The position numbers were made by a program, and so were the translations under genes. DNA of 51,999 nt. Origin: Phoronis australis (lineage: Eukaryota > Phoronida > Phoronidae). This document shows, in pieces, positions 10,101 to 23,900 of the stretch. Each line of letters starts with the position of its first letter. Position 1 is the stretch's first letter. The stretch is taken from the NCBI GenBank assembly GCA_002633005.1, contig NMRA01000073.1, forward strand, positions 1,066,213-1,118,211, read 5' to 3'. The notes below the pieces were generated by a model, which was not told the origin of the DNA, searched no databases, and saw only the letters and a list, made by a program, of their open reading frames with translations.

Positions 10101-13100
10101 TTCTCAGAATACCCCATGTGTAGATAATCTGTCGGGATCTGAGTAAAATAATGCAGGCTAGTGTTGACTCACCAAGTAAATGAAGTACTGGTATACCAAT
10201 CAAATTTAAGTGAACCTGGTGACAATCAATGTAAGTACAAGACTTTAAGGGGATGCTCTTTTTTCTTTAGCTGCATCAATCCAATGGCACACACACACAA
10301 CTGTTAGATACTGAAGATAATTTCGATAAATTATTTCAAGACTTATGTGCTCATAATTAAATTTTCTCAGCATTTGTGTAGTGAGAGAGTAAGACCAAAT
10401 TTATATATTTTGTCCCTCTTCACGACCTCGAGCCTTCTTTGAGATTACGAGAATGCCCAAAGTGGCTTTTGACTCAACATTTCCACGTTACGTAGCCGTA
10501 GATGAGGGACAAAAGTCACAAGATTGTCGTGAGTGTAGAGCGTGTCGCCAACTTGGTTAACGATCATGACTTGATGCTTGAACATTGAGACCACGTCCGC
10601 TCAAAAATGACCATTCCTGCTGCAGGGAGGTCATGTAGGACCATATTAACAAATTTGCTTCTTTGGTCAAGCTACAAAACTTCATATTTTAATTCAGTAT
10701 AAGTACATATTTTCTGAATACAAAAGCCTGTAAAATTTGATTGTTTTTACTTCATACAAATCTGCCATGAATTAGTGCCACGTGACAATGCCTTTTTAAG
10801 TTATCTTTGCATAAATTTCTATTGGAAATTGTTTTCATGAAGCAGCTGTAGATAAACGTGTAAATCAGCCGCTGAAAAATGAAAAATAACAATTTTGACA
10901 ATATACTAGTGTGAAATTATCAAGAATTACTGTACTGTTTAATCTTCGCCAAAAGGTGGCAGCAGCTTCCATGAAAATAATGACAACTCTGTTTATCTAC
11001 AAACCTATAGATTTACTCATTAAAAGTACATCTGAAACTAGAAAGTTTGTATAATTTCATTTTTACTTTGTACTAATCTGCCATTAATTATGTTGTGCGA
11101 CCCCCTGTCTCTTTAGTAAGATTTAGATAGAAGGTATCTTATAATTAAAAACAATACGGGACATGACCAAATTTTGTTTGATATCAATGATGAAATCTTA
11201 ATTCCACTGTTACAGTTTTCTATGTTATCTTTTTGTTTTTATTTTATACAACTTTTGAGTTTTTTCATAAAAATCTGTCAAAAATTAATTGTACAGCCTC
11301 TTATGCTATAGTTGTAAACTTAAAAAACAATTTCTAAATGTGTTTGGAGAACAATGCATAGAGCCTAGCTTATGAAAGTTTCATACCAATCCAATATCTG
11401 AGATCCAATGTTTTGAAGTTAGTCAAATTTTACATTGTTCTACGGTCCTACATAAAAGGCATAATTTTGTTATGGTGATCAAGTAGCCGGAATTTCTGAA
11501 CATGACTTTTAAGGAAATTTATCATTTTACCTAGTGCATGGTTTGTTTAACATAGGTGTTTCTTAGCAATGTTTAGCATTGTTAGTAATGTAATAGTTTT
11601 TGAAAAATAGAGAAATGACAATTGTAGAAGTTATATTTTGTTCAAATGATTTTTTAGTGTCAACTTGAGTCATATCCTCTCCTGGCTGTTTCTTATGCCA
11701 CCTTATTTTACCAACAAAGTGTGATAACACTTCCTGTGCTTTCATTTATAAAAATAAAGATTCTTATTGTAATTATTTTCTGACGAAATTCGTTGTCAAT
11801 AAAATTTGATAAAAACGATCATCAAAACCTGTGGACCAAGGTGACATCATTAGCGATATTAGATAATGAGGCATACAAGGAAGTCATACTATTTCTTTGA
11901 ATAAAGATTTCCCTTAAGTGGCGTCATTGAAAAAAGCACACCTATACTATTATGTTGTTCAGATACTGTGGGTTTTTTCCAGCGTTTTCCTTGTATACAC
12001 TCCTAAAGATATTGTCTTATCTCTCTGCAATTTTGGCCAGTCCCTAGAATTTGGGGCATGGAAACTCTACCAAAAACTGAATTTTCTTGATTCTGGAATT
12101 TGGGAGAAGAGCGATTTTGGCGTTTATCATATTTCTTGAATTTCGGACTATGTGTTTGCAATACGCCTAGTGGATAATTTTTGCCATCATTTTGGTGATT
12201 CTTGAATTTGGTTCCAGCTCTGACCTTTAGCAAAATAATTAATTAAATTGGAGCATTTTACCAAAATTCATAGCATTATTTCATGGTCAACATCAAATAA
12301 ATAAATAAATTTTAAACTTCAATCAATAAAGTTTGTGGACCAAGTGCCAAATAAAAGCTATCAATGAACATTGGAAAGTCCATTGTACAACTTCTTGTAG
12401 AAAACTTTTGTGTTGTTATGTTTGAGATAATCATACAATTGGAAAAATTCTCCAGTGTGGGACAATGTTTAGAATTTGTAATAACGAACGTGAATCCCAA
12501 ATTGAATGCTCCTGATTCTGAAGACGAGAACAAAGATGGGCGATTTTGACACTGATCATATTTCTCAAGTATCGGATGTCATATTCTTTACTATGGTCAG
12601 TTTATCTTTTGTTTTAATCTAATGTTTGAATAGTGTTTCCTGCACTAGATAGCTATCTGTCTCTTTCCTGTCATAGCCCACTGTGTACACCATCATGATT
12701 ATTGTTCAAGAAAGAATCTATGTTCGTTTTTGCCTCTATGACCATCCTTAATATAACATAGGACACTGCGTTTTGTATCAAAAGTCTGAAAATAAAATTG
12801 GTAGTTCACAAAATTGTTGAAAATGGCCACCAGTGCAACATGTCTATGATGTCCATGGTGTGGAACATCAAGGTTGTTCTTGATCGTAATTCTTCAATTT
12901 GGGGATGGCTAATATTGCCTATTGCTAAACTGTGTTATTACAAACTCTTCACTGCAGAAGGCGGACTGTTCTGGCGATTTTGTTATTAGCATAAGTGCTA
13001 TCAATAACGCTAACATTTTAAACAGTTTGCAGTTGGTTAGAAATCTTCTGGAGTTTATGCATCACCATATCGACAAGTCTGTACATTGAGCCAAGTACGT

Positions 13101-16100
13101 GCGAAACTATAGAATATGAATTGGCTAAAGTACGGTATATCATAACTGAAAGTAGAAATTCTGTAGAAGTTGACTTTTGACTTTGTGCCATTTTTGTAAA
13201 GTTTATCAAAAATAGAAAGGTACATTTCATAGCAAAAGAACAGGATCACTAACACGACCAAATTTCGAGTGGTATAAATGTTCAAGGTAAAATCTCAAAT
13301 AGGCTGTTACAGTTTCATAAATTGTTTTTCTTTCCTTTTATGCCACTTGAAAACATTTGATAGCCCCTCATGCTAAAGTGGAACATTTCAAAAAAATCCC
13401 AAAGAGTTTTGGAGAACATTGAATAAAACCTAGTATCTGAAAGTTTCATGTGAATCAGACATTTCTGATATAGGATGTTCCTTTGTTGGCCAAAATGGGA
13501 TATTTTTCTAGGGTCTTGGGTAACCTTATGTGACATACTTCCAACCCAGGTGTCAAAATACCAACCTTTCACCCCTTTTATTTCTCACACGTGGAATGGT
13601 CCATGTGAAAGTCTGGGGATACAAGCAAATAAGACTGCTGGGCATTGATAAAGCTGTAATGCAATGAGTTGGGATTTTTATTGATTTCTCTGAGAAAAAA
13701 TTCTGGTGTTCGTTCTTCACTATGGCTCAGTTATCCTCGATTTTTATGGCTCGTGTACAAAATTTCAGGCGAAAAGTTGGTAAGTTTTTCCTTTGTACGT
13801 AGCTGTCATTATCAGTTATTTCTTCTTGTTTATCAGTAATATGTTGATGTCTTTTTAACAATTTGTTTTCAAATCATATGTTGTTGTTGTTTATGAGCTT
13901 GTTTCGAAGCCAAACAACCTCTTATCAATCGTTCTGAGAACTACTTGCCTCCAGAACATAGTCATTCGATTGTGTTGGAAATAATGTTTACATCTTTAAG
14001 GTGGCAGCCCTCTTTGATTCCATTATCATAACCAATTTATGAAGTTTAGACTTTTTACCATTATGAAATTGGCCTCAAATTGTTGTTTAGTCAAACTGGA
14101 AGGGAATTCAAGGCTTTGAGAGAGCCTGCAGTTCATTTTCATGGAAGGCTCTAGAAGTTGGCTTGCCTTGGGTGTCATTTTATGTGGCCACAGCATAGTC
14201 GTAATGATTAACGATCTGTCTGTTCTATGCAAACCCAGAAGTCACTTCTCATCTTGGTAAGGAACAAGTTCAGGTCACTTGAACAGCAGTGAGTGGTAAA
14301 AATCAAAAACTCACTTTTTAAATTGAACTCAAGTGTATTAACGCATTAATACCTCTTAAGCTATCATTTGTAAACTGCTAATGTCAATAAGAAAACCATT
14401 TTAAAGAATTTTAAATGGTAGAGAATTTTTATTCAATTGATTTTCCCAGTTTCACTTAGATGACCTCATTTGTTGCCAATAATTTTCTTTGCTTCAAAAC
14501 TATAGTAGCATTGTCATTGAGTTTCGGAAGGCAAGTGAGCGACATCTAAAGTGACATTGACTCAATATTTACTTAGCTCATTTCTATTTTTTAGTTGTTG
14601 TTGTTGTTGACCTGCTTTAAATCCAGTAACTCTGAAAGTGGAATCAAGAGTGGGAAGGGGCTCAGGATAGGGTGAGGAGTGCACGAGGTTGTGGAGAGGG
14701 GTAGGAGTGGGAGAAGGGGTGGAAATATGGTTAGATAGAGCGTGGGGGGTGGGAGGGGGGGTGGAGGAGGGGGGTTGAGTGGAGAGGGGGGGGGGTTGGA
14801 ATTTTGAGTTTCAAAATGTCTACACGATTTACTTCAATAATGCTGTTCTGGAACAAATTCAGGATTTTTGAAGGATGTAGGATGTCAGAAAATAATTTAA
14901 ATAGTTATTGTTTAAATTTTAATTTAATTTTGATGTAACAGGTGTATTCAGAACTTCACTTCTGTTGATGTATTCCTATAATGTTGACTGGTTCTGTTGT
15001 CATTACTCAGTTAGTAAAGTTTTATTTGGGTCCCAAATAAAAGAGATTCTGCCATCCATTCATTGAGTAATTATGTTCTAGTGCAGTACACTCCAAAAAT
15101 AACGTAAGGTGTTGACCCAGAATTCCCTGTCATTACTATCCACAGCACAGGAAGACTTCCCGATCTTGATGGCTGAGTACTAGTGGAAGTGGAATTTTGA
15201 GTGGTGATGGTGGTGACGGGGAAATGGAATTTTGTTGATAGAATCAGAATATTAACAAAGGCATGCACACCTTTACAAATATATTCGAAATCCAATTAAC
15301 ATTTTAAACATTACTTTTATGGTTGATGAAACTCCTGTGCTTTGCAAACAAACCAAGACAATACACTGCTAATTGTCATTATCTGTCATTTTCTCAGTCC
15401 TCTGTTTGCACTGTAGGTGGTGTGAGTGATCATTATGGGGTTGAGTATGTGGGTACCTTTTATTATGAAGCATTAGCACATTTCTGATATAGTTATGGCA
15501 TTATGAAATAAGCCCTATTGCTAGATAGTGATAAAAATGCATTTTGTGAACAACTGCTTTGTGCCACCTACAGTTTGCCTGTGTGTTGAATCGAGCTGTG
15601 ATGCTGTTGGTTTTCATACAGTGTTTTTGACATGACTTGATTTCAAATTCTTGTCTGCAACATGGAGCGAGTTCAGTCAAAGATGAAATCCGTTTATTTT
15701 TTTCATTCATGGACATTTTTGGGTGTTGGGATTTTGTGTGTGAATCATAGAAATACGCCTTAGTCGCCATTGGTGTAATTCGAAGGCAAGATCAGAAGAA
15801 AGTCACTTCTGTGCTCTCATTTTTCTAGAGAGTTGTATGTTTGCTATTTCTAGGAATTTTACCGCAAGGTATTTCGCAGCATTTCCAGTGTGTCGCCAAG
15901 TTTTTTTTAGATAGTTCCCCCGTCATCCTCTTTTCACTACGGAAGTTAAATTGTGACGTATGTTCCGACAGCCCTGAAATCATTGGTGGATGTAGTAGGT
16001 CACTAGATCCCCTTTCTGCCGATGTGACCAAAAACACCGCCGACGTGTAGTTCTCGGCACTTAAGAAGATATTTCATCACTTGAAAACTTGTGATAGAAT

Positions 16101-17911
16101 GCAGGACAGTGCTCAGTTTCATGTATTTGCTATTTTTAAAAAGCAATAGGATTTTTCATTCAGAAAGCAGTCTCTTTTGTAGCATGTTTTCTGAACACGC
16201 AAGAGTATTCTCGGTGGCGCAAAACAATTCTTTGGTTTTTAATTGTTCTTGCATCCTAGTTAAGTTCAAATTTAAAGTGACATGCTGTGCTAACTACATG
16301 TAGGTCAAGTTGAAGTTTTACAAAATTTTAAACTCAAATAAGTCAACTGTAGTGACAATGTTGAATCAAAACATATAATTATATGCAATCTGTGGTGTTA
16401 TCATGTTTAATTGGGAATGCCAACTTTTAATATTAAACAAAAAAACAAATATGGGTTCCGTCCAAAATAAAAACCAAAACTATAGTTGTCTAAGATGACT
16501 GTCTGAAGCTTTTAATTTTCCCTTTTCTGCCTGGTGTTATGTAAATATAAGCAACACCTTATGATGAGTCAAGAAATCTTAATCAATATCACATATTCCC
16601 ATTCCTCTGAGCCAGTCATGCCTCATGTGATTTCGTCTGTTCTTCATTAAAATACAGGTTGACATCACTGTCAATTAGACTCAGTCTCAGCCTGGCATTT
16701 AAACTCAGCAACATCATATATAAACAAAATCTTGGGAATTTCCCTGAACTGAGATGTTTTTTGATAACATAAATGCCTTCACTGTGAATAACCTGAACAT
16801 CATTCAGGATCATCAGGGGGTTAAATAGTATCTATGGGCAGAGATGAAGGCCACCCATTACCCAAAATAACATGCCCTAGTAGCCTCCCCCCTCCATTTT
16901 GTGGAAATTCTTGAGGCTTGTGATAGACCTCAATTAACCCTGTTAAAACTTTATTTTTTTGCCCAGGTTGGTTCTTTTTCCTTTCCTTTGGTATTTCTCA
17001 ATTACAATTTTAATGATTAAAATGGTTAATGTGCTGCTCAGTAAGTGCCCTATAAGAATACAATCAACTTTCCTTCAAGTGATACATGCGATTCTTAGAC
17101 ATGTTTTGTGAGAGGTGAGAGGTCATAGCACAATACACTTTCAGAGTGGTCTATTATGTAACACGGGTCATATCGTCTTTTTCAAAAACATTGTGTTTCA
17201 CTGTTCAACTTCTGCATGCCTTGTTGTGACGAGATATTTGGGTAAGTTCATGTGGTTTTATTGTTCCACATTTGTAATTGTTTTTACAAGGCATCAGGTG
17301 TATTGATAATCGGTATTTAGACGAAACCGAAAGTTTGTTCCCACAGTGTTCCGACTGTCAATGTTTGGTGTGTGCGTGTTGAACTAACTATACCACAGTA
17401 CTTCCAGTGGTTCGAAACTGGTAAAAAAATAACCACTTATCGGTTATGAAATTGTTTTCATTTGTTGTTCCTTAGCCAAATTAAGATGATTTCAGGTCTT
17501 TGAAAAACCGACAGTTTGGTATTGCTTGAGATGTGGCCATGCAAGTTTGCTTGTCTTGGCGTGTCATTTTATACGGCATCGTCAGCGTTGTCTTAACGAA
17601 TAACGAACTGTTAGTTCTTTACAATCCACAAATCATTTCTCATCGCAGGAAGGAACAAGTCAAGACCAATTTTATAGCGATAAGTGGCCAAAGTCAAAAG
17701 TTTGCTTTTTTTACTGAACATACAGATAGTCATGTGGTCAGAGAGTATTGTCTGTGTGGGACAATACATATTTGGGGTTCCACTCATATTCCGACATTCA
17801 GCGCAATAACTATGCCCTGAAATTTCCAAATTTTCATTCACTAATAAACCTCTATCAGCTCAGCCACGTCACCCAACTCCAATTTACACTATGGAGACGC
17901 TCTTGGAGTAC

Positions 17912-17952
<41 letters not shown>

Positions 17953-20900
17953 CGTGCGTGCGTGTGTGTGTGATTTTCTGTCTTACAAGAATTTTAGCTC
18001 CCAATCATACGAAACTCACATTCTTTTTTGGGTAACACATATCGTAGTCAAATTAGCCCATTTTTACTGATTTTTGAATCTCTCAATTTTCTCACCTTGT
18101 GTATTGACTGTGGAATAGTGCGATTGCCAAAAGAGAAAACGACTGAAATTTGACAGCTTTATACTTATGTAGTATTCTACAACAGGACCTTCACTCATCG
18201 GAGGGGACAGGTGCCTGTGCCTTGTAAGGTACATGTAGTTTGGTTGAATTGTACCCCCCTCCCCACGTTGGGCCATCACCAATTCCGTCCTTCGGTCGCC
18301 ACTCCAAGTCGGCAATGCAGAAATAACTTGGAGTGAAATTTCATCACTGGAGGGGAATTTGTAGGCTTCATGATGAATATTGCAGTCATTATTGAATATT
18401 TTTCATCAAGGAATCAAGAGCCTTGTACAAAATGTTAATGTCAGGAAAGAAAACATGGCTACAACAGTTTTACCCCATTCACAAACTGGCAAAAGGCTAT
18501 TAGACTAGCATTTTCTTTCTCACCACTCTTGTAAACATATGGGTAGTTTTATGGCTCTCTGATACTGGTTTGACTATGAGTGACATGTGTGAATCTTTCT
18601 CTGAAATAGACACCAGCAATGAGCACCATATGGATTTTGAGAATTGTGAGACTGCATCTTACCATAAATCTTTGACTGGGTTCATGCTATCTGTTTTTTA
18701 CCAACATGGCAAATTAGCAGCACATGTTCAAGTCCCCTGTTTTAATGGACGTAAATTTAGTAGGGATAAGGTTTGTTTATCATCCGTGTCTAAAAGGTCT
18801 TTTGGTAATTGAAGAAGGGCTGTCGAGACTTGTTGTACTTTAAGGGTCTATCCCAGTTCACTGGTTTAGAATTTTTCCTCATTGACTAAAATTTCATAAT
18901 ATATAATCCATCAGCAAATCTTAGGTAACTTCCTCCTTGAAAGTCTCGCTACAAAAAATAATTGCAATCATAATTGCTGGCAGCCTGGTATATGTGGTGT
19001 CAGACATTGCGGTATCAGACATACGCAGGCTGCTCAAGTAGGCCCATTGCACTGATCACCTGGAACGATTTTTATGCTTTATTATTATGTATATAAAATG
19101 AGCTGAGGAGCTAGAGACCTCACATCAGGGTCTGTCAGTGTGCCTCAGTGGGACTCGAACTCACGATCTTAGTAAAGGAAGCAGGCACTTATCCCAATAG
19201 GCCACACTGTCTCGTTCTAAAGTCACATGTACTGGAAAATGTCACTGAAAATAACCGTCAAAATTGCCCTTGCCATTTTCAAGGCTTCTTACATTATTGT
19301 GAATGCCACCTATGATATTGTTTGATGCAAAACATGGTGTTTAAAGCAGTACAGTTCTCCTATGAGAAAATGAGCAAATACTGTTTTAGTGCTGTGCCAC
19401 TCTGTGTTCTCCATAGTACTCAAACTTAGAGATGTCTGTTGAGTATGTCTGAAATGAATTTGGGCTGTCTGCATCTCTAACTTAGCAGGCTTTTTAGTTT
19501 TTGGTGAAATAGTTTATTGACTGAAACTGATAGACTCCAGGAAATATTTTTGAAGACTGTTATTTCAAAGTGCTTTCAAACTTGAATGCAAATTTTTGTG
19601 TTTGTCTTTGTTTAATATGAAAGTTAAGTCTGACTTGGGGGGAGGGGTGTAAATTTTACAAGAGCGAGGTTACTCAACTGGTCATAATATGCCACAAGCT
19701 TTGCCTTGTCACAACACTTTAGTTATATCTGTCCCTAAACATTTAGGGTACTGGAAAGTTTAAGGAGTGTCAACTAACTATTAATAAGCCACCTGCCTGA
19801 GTTTCCTAACTTAGCAAAAAAGTGAATAGAGTGTTATTTATTTCATAAACTTGCACAAGGTCTATACACCTGCACCTGGAAAACCAGCACCAGGTCTTAC
19901 AAACCTCAGGTGGATGTAAGAATCTTACGAAGGATGTCAGTGTGATCACAGGCTTTGCATGCAATACATGGTGATATCTTGTGTGATGTTGTGCTTTGGC
20001 AAGGTTTTCACATCTTCAGAACACAGGGTTAGCAACATGACAACAAGGGAAATGGCACGGTACAAAACTCCGCTTTCTTTCTGTACTCGCTGAAATTCTG
20101 TTTTGCCAACGTTGTTCAAACCCTTCAGAATTGGGTTGCTTCTCACTATATATTTGCAGATGTTATTATGATCACTTTTTTGTCAGCCTAAGCCAACATT
20201 TTTATCAGGGAGCAAGGAAAACTTTATAAGTTATTTGTTAAGAGATAACCAGCCTATTTCACGAATATGTTTGCATTGTAAAGAATTTACTATTTAAATC
20301 ATCTCAAATTTTTATATAATCATGTAGCATTCATGGGACAGTATTTGCAGCGGCTTGGTGCAATCTTCCCCATCTGTAGCAGTAGGCAAACATGGAAGAA
20401 TGACTCCACAGCATCAGTAAATTAGGTCTGGCAGTCTCTTCTGATGGCAGACTTTCTCTTTGATATTGATATTGTAATGACCTGGTAGTGGAGGAGATAC
20501 CCTGGTTTTGTTGTCTGGTACCACTGCAAAGCTTGGTTGATTGGTTTTAGTGATTTGTATGAGAACCAACATGAGAATGGATTTTTTTGTGAACCTTTTT
20601 CAATTTGTGACAAAAATAATTGCCAAAATCACTGTTTTTCAAAGCTTAATATTTCGTTGCTGTTGAAATTTATTTTGACGACTTATTGCCATACATACTA
20701 TTGTATCAAGAAAGCAAAATGTCTTCGTTTAAAGTTATTTTTGGCAAAACTAAATTATACTTGCCGGCCCTTGTGCATCCTAGACTGAAGGTTTTTTCTG
20801 CAGATTGAGTTGTGTGTTCCATTATACTATTTTATTTACACGCAAAATATGAGATGCAGCAGATATGGATGGCCTGACTTCTCAAACACCCAAGCTTCCT

Positions 20901-23900
20901 TCTGTCTTCCATAGAAAAGTTCATGTATGACACAATTGTCGAGAAATGTTACAAGCACGACCCCTTTTGAAATCCTGGCAGGTAACCCTGCTGAGGTACA
21001 GTAAAGTCTCGTCAATTTTGGACAATTTCTGCCAGAAATGTCTTTTTATTCATTTTTCTTATAATGTTTGAATGCTCTCATTTGTTGACAGATTGTCTGG
21101 TGGTATCTGTATTACAGAACTTGAATAAGATTGAAAAAGCATTATTTTGGTGCTATATATCTTTTATAATGGAAAATAGGAAAATAGGAAAATAAAATTT
21201 TACTTATGGGTTGTGTTATCAACTGGTGACATTTTAGCAATCGTCATTTTGTAGGGGTCCTGGAATTTGAGAACCAGTGCAGAAAACCAGTCCTCAAAAT
21301 GCAGAATCCCTGAGTGACAAAATTTTAGAGTAATATAAGAATATTGGTTGCCAGTATTTAGGGATGTTGTCAGTTCAGTCATCTGGTCATTACCTTGGCA
21401 CTTCCTTGTTTTTCCAACTCATTGCCTTTTGGTTTGTATTTTGTCTGGTTTGCTATGCTGTGGTTCTTGTCAAATCCCTCAAGATCTTAACTTTCCAGGT
21501 TGGCATGTTTACTATCAAATCTGAGGTTATTTCTTGGCTGTCAGGGGTCATGCTGGCTCTATCAAATGCTCAAGTGTTGCTGCTGGACTGCACTAATGTG
21601 TATCACATGTTATGAGATAATAATAAATTGAGGTTGTATATTGCTCCTCAGTACTTCAAACCCAACAAACATTTGCTCCTGTTTACTCTGCCTGAACCTT
21701 TGTTGTCTGTTGGCTTCAGGCTTCAAGTCTGGCTTTGTATTTAGAATGAGGATGATCTGGTCTGGTTATGTTAACTCAGTTGGAGGCAATGAACCTTGAG
21801 CTAGTCCAATATTGTGTGGAGTCCAACAGTACTTTCCTTATGTTTGAGGAAGTGCAGTTATTTCCTCACCTCAAACATTTGTTGTATGGTTCTCATTGTA
21901 ATATACCCTCACCTGTGTGGGATTTTAAGGTTGAAATATTTGTCAAATTTTGAAGTCATAAGCGTAAATTCTTCGAAATGATTCGCCAATAGTACAAATC
22001 TACTGACCTCTAAGGGTGTGGGTGGGTGTTACATTTTCATTTTCTGAATTTTCCATTTGTGCACCGTGTCTTCTGGCTAAAAATTTGCATGAATTCCTGA
22101 CAGATGCTCCATATTCATGAGACTTGTCGGCCCTTCACAAGTGAAGACTTTTTATCACAATCTTATTAAGGAAATAGAATTGGTTGGTATTGAAATCCAT
22201 TGATGGCGTGCGACAATTTCCTTGAATATTTGTAGTAATAAATCTTCAGTTCACCCAACATTGAGGACAAAGTGTGCAATGAATGGGTGGATGTTGGAGG
22301 AGCCTCAGTGCTGTAGTGGTAAAATTAGAGGTAAGTAGGTGCCCAAAGCCCACAATATCACCTTGATCACTGAACGTAACTTACAGTGCGTAGGTGCTAC
22401 GTTCAGATGCCAAAAGGTGGTTGGCTGCGCCTACGTGTGCCTACGCCCCACTACAGCATTGACTAGCCTGCTGTTAATTTCTTCACCTATTGGGGATACA
22501 AGAGATACTTTACTTGATTAAATTCCCTAAGAAACATAAAGATTAAAAAAATTATTTACTCTATTCACTTAGTTTATACTGTACAGGTGTTACAAAACAA
22601 CGCTTGGAAACGTGTCTTTCATTTTTGGAACATAATCAGGCTTTGGAATTCAGAAAAATTACAATCCTATTAATTCCTTTTGTGCAGATTACGGGTTAGT
22701 AAAGAATTACATAATGTTATCTAAAGAATTACTTTATCTTAACCCACCATTTCAGTTTTGTTCATGATAGTTTCAGTTATAGTTGATAGGTGTCACTTTT
22801 GACTTTAAATCTTGACTCAACTTTTACCTGTGGTGATGGTCTTTAGACCAAGTCTCTGGGGAGCAGTCATGGCATGCGCTCAGTAATGCTAGGACCTAGC
22901 TAAATTCTGGCCACAGTCATGCGTTCTCATTTAAAATGCACGGCAGTATATCTCACGTAATCTCCCGAAGTCTTGCTAGCGAGGCCCTAGCGTTACTGAA
23001 GGAGAGGCTGTCATTCTTTGCCTATGTAACACACTGTATGATGAAATTTTACTGCTATTAAGAAAATATTAGCCTATTAGTCTAGTTTGTAGCCAGTGGA
23101 TGCCATAAGACAAAATTCTGTTAAGTTTATATAATTTGCAGCAAATTAATCAGTCTCTGAAAAATGTAAAAATGAGAATGCTGGCAATTATTTGTGTACA
23201 AAATAAGTGGAGAGTCACTATAATTAACTCTGAAATATGTCTTCTAAGTTAACCACTGCATACATGCCAACCATTTTTGCTGTAACCATAGCAATTTTCG
23301 TAAAACACCACAGCAAGCCATAGCGCTGATGAAAACAAAAGTGTCAAAATGCATTGCAAGTACCTACTTACCTATTAGAGGCTCTTACATCTAGTAACTT
23401 AGTGTAGTTATACTCCTTGGTAACTCCTTTGGCCCTGTCGAGCAAGGCTCGTGATATGAGATTATATCGATAAAAGAGATTACCAGTAAAAGCCAAAGCG
23501 AAGGTTTGAAAACTTTATTACGAACATTGGCAAAGTGCGCATAAAAAACGAAAATACTGAGCATTTTGGCGCTACACCGTAGCTCTACAAAAAAGGTCAA
23601 AAATACGTCGTTGGTAGTCCTTCGGGTCCGAAGATAACGTAGGTTGTGTGTCTCATCGTCTATGTACACGAAGATGGCTCTGCAGTCCTAGTCTTGACGC
23701 GCAGAGTCGAGAACAGGCGGGGCATTGGAACTCCGTCGTGGTAACAGTGGTGGATGCTGCTGAGTGGCGTTTCTCTCGAGCAGCTTCGAGTCTTTTACAG
23801 CGGTCATCCTCAAAACTGGCAGTTGCTCGCCACTTTGGTCTCTCTCCTGCAACAGCTTTCAGCTCCTTGGGTTTGATGTTGCACCACTTCAGGTTTCTTT

